From Staphylococcus lloydii (GTDB lineage Bacteria; Bacillota; Bacilli; Staphylococcales; Staphylococcaceae), in NCBI RefSeq assembly GCF_015775975.1, contig NZ_CP064056.1:1364001-1428000 (forward strand): a stretch of 64,000 nt of DNA. Reading direction: 5' to 3'. The position numbers and the translations under genes are program-made. Positions 60,163 to 64,000 of this stretch are shown here, piece by piece (position 1 is the stretch's first letter; every line of letters begins with the position of its first letter). The notes beneath the pieces are model-generated. The model worked only from the letters and a program-made list of their open reading frames with translations, was not told the DNA's origin and did no database searches.

Positions 60163-61044
60163 ATGTCTAATAAAGTTTTACTCGTTGATGGCATGGCTTT
60201 ACTATTTCGTCACTTTTATGCAACGAGTTTACACAATCAATTTATGAAAAATTCTCAAGGTATACCTACAAATGGGGTTCAAGGTTTTGTACGCCACGTT
60301 TTCACAGCTTTAAATGAAATCAATCCTACACACGTAGCAGTTTGTTGGGATATGGGGCAACAGACTTTCCGTAATGAAATGTTTGAAGGATACAAACAAA
60401 ATAGACCTGCACCGCCAGAAGAATTAATTCCGCAATTTGATTTTGTCAAAGAAGTTTCAGAACAATTTGGTTTTGTTAACGTCGGTGTTACAAATTATGA
60501 AGCGGATGATGTGATAGGGACATTGGCTCATCATTTATCTGAAGACAACGAAATTTATGTCGTAACTGGCGATAGAGATATATTGCAATGTATCAATTCA
60601 AACGTTGAAATATGGTTAACGAAGAAAGGTTTTAATATTTACAATCGCTATACATTAGACCGCTTCGTTGACGAGTATGGTGTAGAACCAAAACAGTTAA
60701 TAGACATTAAAGCCTTTATGGGAGATAGTGCAGATGGTTACCCAGGTGTAAAAGGTATTGGTGAGAAAACAGCAATTAAATTAATTCAGCAATATGGTTC
60801 TGTAGAAAATGTCATTGAAGCCATTGATGAATTAACTGCGGGGCAACAAAAGAAAATCACTGCAGATCTAACTAATCTTAAAATCTCTAAAACATTGGCT
60901 CAAATTCATACAGAAGTGCCATTAAATATCGCACAATTATTACCAGCTATGCAATTTGGTACATCTTTAACAAATGCTTTAGACGTTTGTAAAGAACACG
61001 AATTATATGTATCCGGTAAATATTTAGCCACTCATTTCAAATAA
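60163..61044 (+). CDS. 5'-3' exonuclease / flap endonuclease (YpcP-like)
   Basis: A 293-residue FEN-family nuclease, a stand-alone form of the PolI 5' nuclease domain, that removes RNA primers and flaps. LLVDGMALLFRHFYATS at 5-21, NYEADDVIGTLAHHL near 111-125, VVTGDRDILQCI near 133-144, and the helix-hairpin-helix DGYPGVKGIGEKTAIKLIQQ near 190-209 supply the acidic metal-binding residues. GAAGG precedes the ATG, 24 bases after dynA, so the two may be co-transcribed. Confidence 0.94.
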   Translation: MSNKVLLVDGMALLFRHFYATSLHNQFMKNSQGIPTNGVQGFVRHVFTALNEINPTHVAVCWDMGQQTFRNEMFEGYKQNRPAPPEELIPQFDFVKEVSEQFGFVNVGVTNYEADDVIGTLAHHLSEDNEIYVVTGDRDILQCINSNVEIWLTKKGFNIYNRYTLDRFVDEYGVEPKQLIDIKAFMGDSADGYPGVKGIGEKTAIKLIQQYGSVENVIEAIDELTAGQQKKITADLTNLKISKTLAQIHTEVPLNIAQLLPAMQFGTSLTNALDVCKEHELYVSGKYLATHFK

Positions 61045-61047
61045 TAA

Positions 61048-61092
61048 AAAGAAGCGGTGATGACGTAGCTTGTCATTTCCGCTTCTTTGTTT
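61048..61092. terminator. Bidirectional terminator between the exonuclease and RNase H-like genes
   Basis: AAAGAAGCGGTGATGAC pairs with GTCATTTCCGCTTCTTT (one mismatch) across a loop, with T-rich outer sides. It overlaps the last codons of the convergent RNase H-like gene. Confidence 0.86.
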
Positions 61093-61483
61093 GTCGTGTA
61101 TTATTATATAAGGCTTGTTGCGCATAGTGATTTGCTTCTTTATTTTGATTACGAGGAACCCATTTAACGAACATTAAATCAAAATGATTTGCAAGGCTTA
61201 ATGCTTTATTCAAATAAGGTTTAAATTTATCACTTTTTACTTGCTCTCTATTAACACTATCTTCTATTAATTTCGAATCAGTAAAGACTAAAGCATTATC
61301 AATATTTAACTCAATTGCACAATGCAATGCAAACTCAAATGCAGCCCATTCAGCGCTATGGTTATCTAATACACCTAAATCATTTTCAAATATATATCGT
61401 TCTTCTTCTGTAACGATTATGACAGCACAACTACTTAATCCAGGATTGCCTCCGGTTGCTGCATCAAAATATATTTTAGCCAA
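61073..61483 (-). CDS. RNase HI-like protein with altered fourth catalytic position
   Basis: A 136-residue RNase H-fold protein. The first three active-site carboxylates are readable: Asp in YFDAATGGNPG, Glu in HSAEWAAFEFAL and Asp in FTDSKLIEDSV. The fourth position, normally Asp in an AD pair, reads KEANHYAQ, with Asn. Activity on RNA-DNA hybrids is therefore uncertain. The longer frame starts at GTG 61492, but that codon is part of the GAGGTG ribosome-binding site; TTG 61483, 6 bases after it, is the likely start. Its 3' end lies in the shared terminator. Confidence 0.85.
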   Translation of the reverse strand: MAKIYFDAATGGNPGLSSCAVIIVTEEERYIFENDLGVLDNHSAEWAAFEFALHCAIELNIDNALVFTDSKLIEDSVNREQVKSDKFKPYLNKALSLANHFDLMFVKWVPRNQNKEANHYAQQALYNNTRQTKKRK

Positions 61484-61643
61484 TATATACACCTCTTAAC
61501 TTAGATTACCTTTATTTTAGCAAATTTCTAAATATGATAATAATTAACTCGCCTTGACGACGTGTTCATCTGTTATTATCTTAGATTATGCTATCGTAAT
61601 ATATAAATTGAATTAATAACTGTTTAATGTGAAGGAGATACTA

Positions 61644-62213
61644 ATGAAAAACTTATTTATTATTCATGGTTATAAAGCCAATACTAAAAGCCATTGGTTT
61701 CAATGGTTAAAAACCACTATGTTGGAATATGGTTACACAACAGAAATTCTACCACTTCCCAACTCTGAAGAGCCACAATACAAAGCGTGGTCGCAAACGC
61801 TAGACGATTATTTAGCACATAAATTAACAAATGAAACAATCATCGTCGCACATAGCCTAGGCGTTATAACTACGCTAGACTATTTATCACATCATGCGTC
61901 TGAAACTACTATAAAAGGTTTATTCCTTATCTCTGGGTTTAATGAATTATTACCCAATATACCAGAATTAGATGACTTTATTTCACAGACAAATATTTCA
62001 TTAGATAATATTAACGCGCAAACTATAAAAGTAATAGGGGCAACAGCTGATCCAATAGTTAATATAGATGCGACGCGTAGATTGTCTGCTTCATTAGACA
62101 TGGATACTATAGAAGTTCCGCACGAAGGGCACTTTTTAGAAAATGAAGGTTATACGACCTTTGAATTTTTATTAAAACAAATTACTGATTTATTAAATAA
62201 AAAAAGAGATTGA
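61644..62213 (+). CDS. RBBP9/YdeN-type alpha/beta hydrolase
   Basis: A 189-residue small serine hydrolase. LFIIHGYKANTKSHWFQWLK at the N-terminus and AWSQTLDDYL are typical of the RBBP9/YdeN family. The nucleophile is Ser71 in VAHSLGV, the aspartate is probably in ATADPIV, and the histidine in HEGHF. Natural substrate unknown. The frame is open from GTG 61629, but AAGGAG overlaps that leader, and ATG 61644 is properly spaced. It stands alone, convergent with the queuosine-precursor transporter gene. Confidence 0.88.
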   Translation: MKNLFIIHGYKANTKSHWFQWLKTTMLEYGYTTEILPLPNSEEPQYKAWSQTLDDYLAHKLTNETIIVAHSLGVITTLDYLSHHASETTIKGLFLISGFNELLPNIPELDDFISQTNISLDNINAQTIKVIGATADPIVNIDATRRLSASLDMDTIEVPHEGHFLENEGYTTFEFLLKQITDLLNKKRD

Positions 62214-62233
62214 ATGACTTCAATCTCTTTTCG
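62200..62233. terminator. Bidirectional terminator between hydrolase and transporter genes
   Basis: AAAAAGAGATTGAA pairs with TTCAATCTCTTTT across a 4-5-base loop. It overlaps the hydrolase stop and ends just before the transporter stop on the other strand. Confidence 0.88.
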
Positions 62234-62235
62234 GC

Positions 62236-62940
62236 TTAATAGCCTTCATCTTTACTTGTAATTTTGCCTCTACGGTACATTGATTTTGCAACATAACCAA
62301 AAGGTACGTTAAATATTGTTGATAATAGTTTCAATACATAAGTCGTAATGAAAATTTCAAATACTGCAGCGTTAGGCATTGAACCAGCAAATGCGATTAA
62401 GACAAATAATGCTGTATCTATAATATTACTAAATAAAGTACTACCGTAAGCTCTTATAATAAAAGTTCTATCTGAACTAAATACTTTTTTGATAAGTGAG
62501 AAAATCATAACATCAAGATGTTGCCCAATAATATAGGCAATAATAGAACCTAATGCGATTCGTGGGACAACATTAAATATTGTTTCTAAAGCGTGTTGTG
62601 ATGTATCAACTGGTGAAGGGGTAAAGTGTAATGATAGTTGCATGACAATAATCATTACTAATGTTGAACTAAATCCTAACCATACGGCTCTCTTTGCTAC
62701 TTTTCGGCCATAAATATCATTAAGTATATCTGTGGCTAAATAAATCGAAGCGAACATTACATTGCCTAAAGTAGCCGAGATAGAAAATAAATCAATCGTT
62801 TTAATCACTTGGATATTAGCTATAATTGTCCCGATAGCTACCCATGCAAGTAATCCGTGTTTCCCAAACATTCTGTACATAATAATTAATAATACAAAGG
62901 TAACTATAAAAGTAAAGATACCAAATAACTCGTTAAACAT
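62236..62940 (-). CDS. yhhQ: Queuosine precursor transporter (YhhQ family)
   Basis: A 234-residue membrane protein with about six helices. It carries the YhhQ/DUF165 signatures LGNVMFASIYLATDILNDIY with GRKVAKRAV near 58-86, IIAYIIGQHLDVMIFSLIKK near 133-152, and FSNIIDTALFVLIAFAG. The family imports queuosine precursors such as preQ0 and preQ1 used to modify tRNA. The ATG at 62940 follows AGGAGG on the minus strand. That AGGAGG is partly inside a preQ1-I riboswitch, which independently supports the assignment and implies translational shut-off when precursor is plentiful. Confidence 0.93.
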   Translation of the reverse strand: MFNELFGIFTFIVTFVLLIIMYRMFGKHGLLAWVAIGTIIANIQVIKTIDLFSISATLGNVMFASIYLATDILNDIYGRKVAKRAVWLGFSSTLVMIIVMQLSLHFTPSPVDTSQHALETIFNVVPRIALGSIIAYIIGQHLDVMIFSLIKKVFSSDRTFIIRAYGSTLFSNIIDTALFVLIAFAGSMPNAAVFEIFITTYVLKLLSTIFNVPFGYVAKSMYRRGKITSKDEGY

Positions 62941-62947
62941 TTAATTT

Positions 62948-62988
62948 CCTCCTAAATTTTGATTAAGCGGGTGTTTAGAAACCGCAAA
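62948..62988 (-). promoter_or_regulatory. PreQ1-I riboswitch controlling the transporter
   Basis: On the minus strand the leader reads GCGG, TTTCTAAACA, CCCGC, then TTAATCAAAA and TTTAGGAGG. GCGG/CCGC form stem P1. CTAAA in its loop can pair with the TTTAG that overlaps the ribosome-binding site, giving the H-type pseudoknot of the preQ1-I class. The conserved GGTT and CACCC elements and the A-rich linker are present. Ligand binding would hide AGGAGG. Confidence 0.85.
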
Positions 62989-63001
62989 ATGCAACTTATT
63001 A

Positions 63002-63030
63002 ATTTTAATAGATTGCTAAGTAAAATGCAA
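63002..63030 (-). promoter_or_regulatory. Promoter of the riboswitch-transporter transcript
   Basis: On the minus strand TTGCAT (63030-63025), a 17-base spacer and TAAAAT (63007-63002). Transcription would begin near 62995, a few bases before the riboswitch, leaving a compact leader. Confidence 0.65.
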
Positions 63031-63128
63031 TATCGTAAAAAGCCGAACAGCTTATTTTAATTTTTTTACAACTTATATTAACCTTTTACAATGTACAACC
63101 TTTTGCATTCAACATTCTAACTTACAAA

Positions 63129-63137
63129 TGCTATAAT
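63129..63137 (+). promoter_or_regulatory. Extended -10 promoter for the zinc-finger/cvfC transcript
   Basis: TGCTATAAT is a perfect extended -10 element. The -35 is weak (TTCAAC or TCAACA at 17-18 bases). The leader to the zinc-finger gene would be about 110 bases and contains a perfect inverted repeat at 63159-63178. Confidence 0.55.
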
Positions 63138-63158
63138 GTGGTTAATTGCTTGTTTTGA

Positions 63159-63178
63159 ACTAATAATAAATTATTAGT
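63159..63178. repeat. Perfect inverted repeat in the zinc-finger gene leader
   Basis: ACTAATAAT, two bases, then ATTATTAGT: a 9-bp perfect dyad just after the predicted transcription start. It could be an operator or a weak RNA hairpin. Confidence 0.5.
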
Positions 63179-63256
63179 GAAATAAATAGCTACACATTTT
63201 AAATATTATGTCTCAATACTATATTGATTTATTAAACTATAGGAGTGTGAATAGCA

Positions 63257-63442
63257 ATTCTAACTTATTCTGAAAAAGAAGCTATTGCAGCAATTGATAA
63301 CTTAATGAACACTTACTGCCATCAATGTATGCTTAAGGCTCATAATAGAAAAGAACATGGTAAAACGTATGCACATCACTTTTGCATAAATGAATGTTCA
63401 ATTGGCAAACAAATTAAACAAATTGGAAATAACTTACAATAG
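63257..63442 (+). CDS. Small zinc-finger protein (C2HCIx2C type), apparent ATT start
   Basis: A 61-residue protein with metal-binding pattern CHQC, then HHFCINEC followed by SIGKQIKQIG, as in the zf-C2HCIx2C family of Firmicutes. The conserved N-terminal part (LTYSEKEAIAAIDNLMNTY) runs back to ATT at 63257-63259, and an in-frame TGA at 63248 prevents extension. AGGAGTG lies 9 bases before the ATT. No ATG, GTG or TTG occurs in frame until ATG 63305, which lacks a ribosome-binding site. I infer ATT initiation. cvfC starts 13 bases after its stop. Confidence 0.72.
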   Translation: MLTYSEKEAIAAIDNLMNTYCHQCMLKAHNRKEHGKTYAHHFCINECSIGKQIKQIGNNLQ

Positions 63443-63455
63443 GGAGGTAACATAT

Positions 63456-64000
63456 ATGGAAATAGTACGCGTAGAACCTACACCAAGTCCAAATACAATG
63501 AAAATAGTGTTAAGTGAAAAAAGAGAAGATAATAAATCAAATACTTATACAGCTGTTAAAGAAGGGCAACCTCAATTTATAAATGATTTATTAGCTCTAG
63601 ACGATGTAAAATCTATTTTTCACGTGATGGACTTTTTAGCAGTGGATAAACAACCTAAAGCCGACTGGGAAGAAGTGTTACCACAAATTACCTCTACTTT
63701 AAATGATGAAATAGGCGAAACCCAAGAAGCAACACCAGACGAACATTTTGGCGAAATACAAGCTGAAGTTTTAATGTTTAAAGGAATCCCATACCAAATT
63801 AAACTTTCTAATAGCGAAGAGGAAAAGCGTAAACAATTACCAGAAGTATACGTAGATAGTATGCTCGCTGCGCAAAAAGAAAATGATAATGTTGTCTTTT
63901 TGAGAAAGTGGGAAGACTTTGGTATTAGATACGGTGAATTTGATGATATCATGTCTGAAATCAGCGATGAAATTACTGCGATGTATCCAAAAGAGCAGCT
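63456..64000 (+). CDS. cvfC: Conserved virulence factor C homologue (N-terminal part)
   Basis: The first 181 codons of a gene running off the window. MEIVRVEPTPSPNTMKIVLS and VKSIFHVMDFLAVDKQPKAD form an Nfu/NifU N-terminal-like domain (about 1-85). The next part, EVLMFKGIPYQIKLSNSEEE and so on, fits the conserved virulence factor C family, which continues into HEAT-like repeats. In S. aureus this gene affects virulence, with unclear mechanism. GGGAGG precedes the ATG, 13 bases after the zinc-finger gene, so the two are probably co-transcribed. Confidence 0.85.
   Translation, partial: MEIVRVEPTPSPNTMKIVLSEKREDNKSNTYTAVKEGQPQFINDLLALDDVKSIFHVMDFLAVDKQPKADWEEVLPQITSTLNDEIGETQEATPDEHFGEIQAEVLMFKGIPYQIKLSNSEEEKRKQLPEVYVDSMLAAQKENDNVVFLRKWEDFGIRYGEFDDIMSEISDEITAMYPKEQ

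Overview
The window is a low-GC Firmicutes chromosome segment, almost certainly from Staphylococcus and not S. aureus itself. The reasons are AT-rich DNA with many TTG starts, an EbpS homologue, SrrAB next to rluB, a Staphylococcus-type PBP2/RecU pair, bacillithiol genes (bshA, bdr) and a type-B RNase P RNA. Gene order follows the chromosomal core known from staphylococci and, in pieces, from Bacillus subtilis. No insertion sequence, prophage, CRISPR array, tRNA or rRNA gene is visible. The species cannot be fixed by eye; I favour a coagulase-negative species.

Layout. 1-5.2 kb: end of a glucosidase gene, an exported hydrolase, an AraC regulator, zwf and rnz. 5.2-5.7 kb: a small membrane protein and a decayed gene remnant. 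5.7-11.2 kb: proC, oxidoreductases, a Nudix hydrolase, fur behind a PerR/Fur-like box, xerD and a DUF309 gene. 11.2-15.9 kb: scpA-scpB-rluB, then srrA-srrB. 16.1-22.3 kb: ribU, fer, ypbB-recS, ebpS, bdr. 22.3-28.5 kb: ansA, cmk, rpsA, der, gpsA, hup. 28.7-38.7 kb: hepS-menG-hepT (menaquinone), ndk, aroC-aroB-aroA (shikimate), a TPR protein, YpiB, YpjA-like and YugP-like proteins. 38.8-48.3 kb: mazG-like gene, bshA-cca-birA-dinG, asnS, dnaD-nth-ypoC. 48.3-53.3 kb: recU-pbp2 facing yppE-ypsA-gpsB, then rnpB. 53.4-64 kb: an rRNA methyltransferase, a RarD transporter, an NAD(P)-binding protein, dynA, a 5'-3' exonuclease, an RNase H-like gene, a small hydrolase, a queuosine-precursor transporter behind a preQ1-I riboswitch, a zinc-finger gene with an apparent ATT start, and the start of cvfC.

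Functional themes. Respiration and its control are represented by srrAB, menaquinone synthesis, the chorismate pathway and ferredoxin. Chromosome and division functions include scpAB, xerD, hup, dnaD, recU, pbp2, gpsB and ypsA. Redox and metal homeostasis is represented by fur, bshA and bdr. Translation functions include der, rpsA, cca, asnS, rluB and rnpB.

The window is mostly ordinary core genome and I found no clearly undescribed multi-gene system. The best second looks are the preQ1-I riboswitch, the ATT-start zinc-finger gene, the nearly cysteine-free SrrB, the unidentified remnant near 5.4-5.6 kb, and repeated short motifs upstream of the gene at 55.9 kb.
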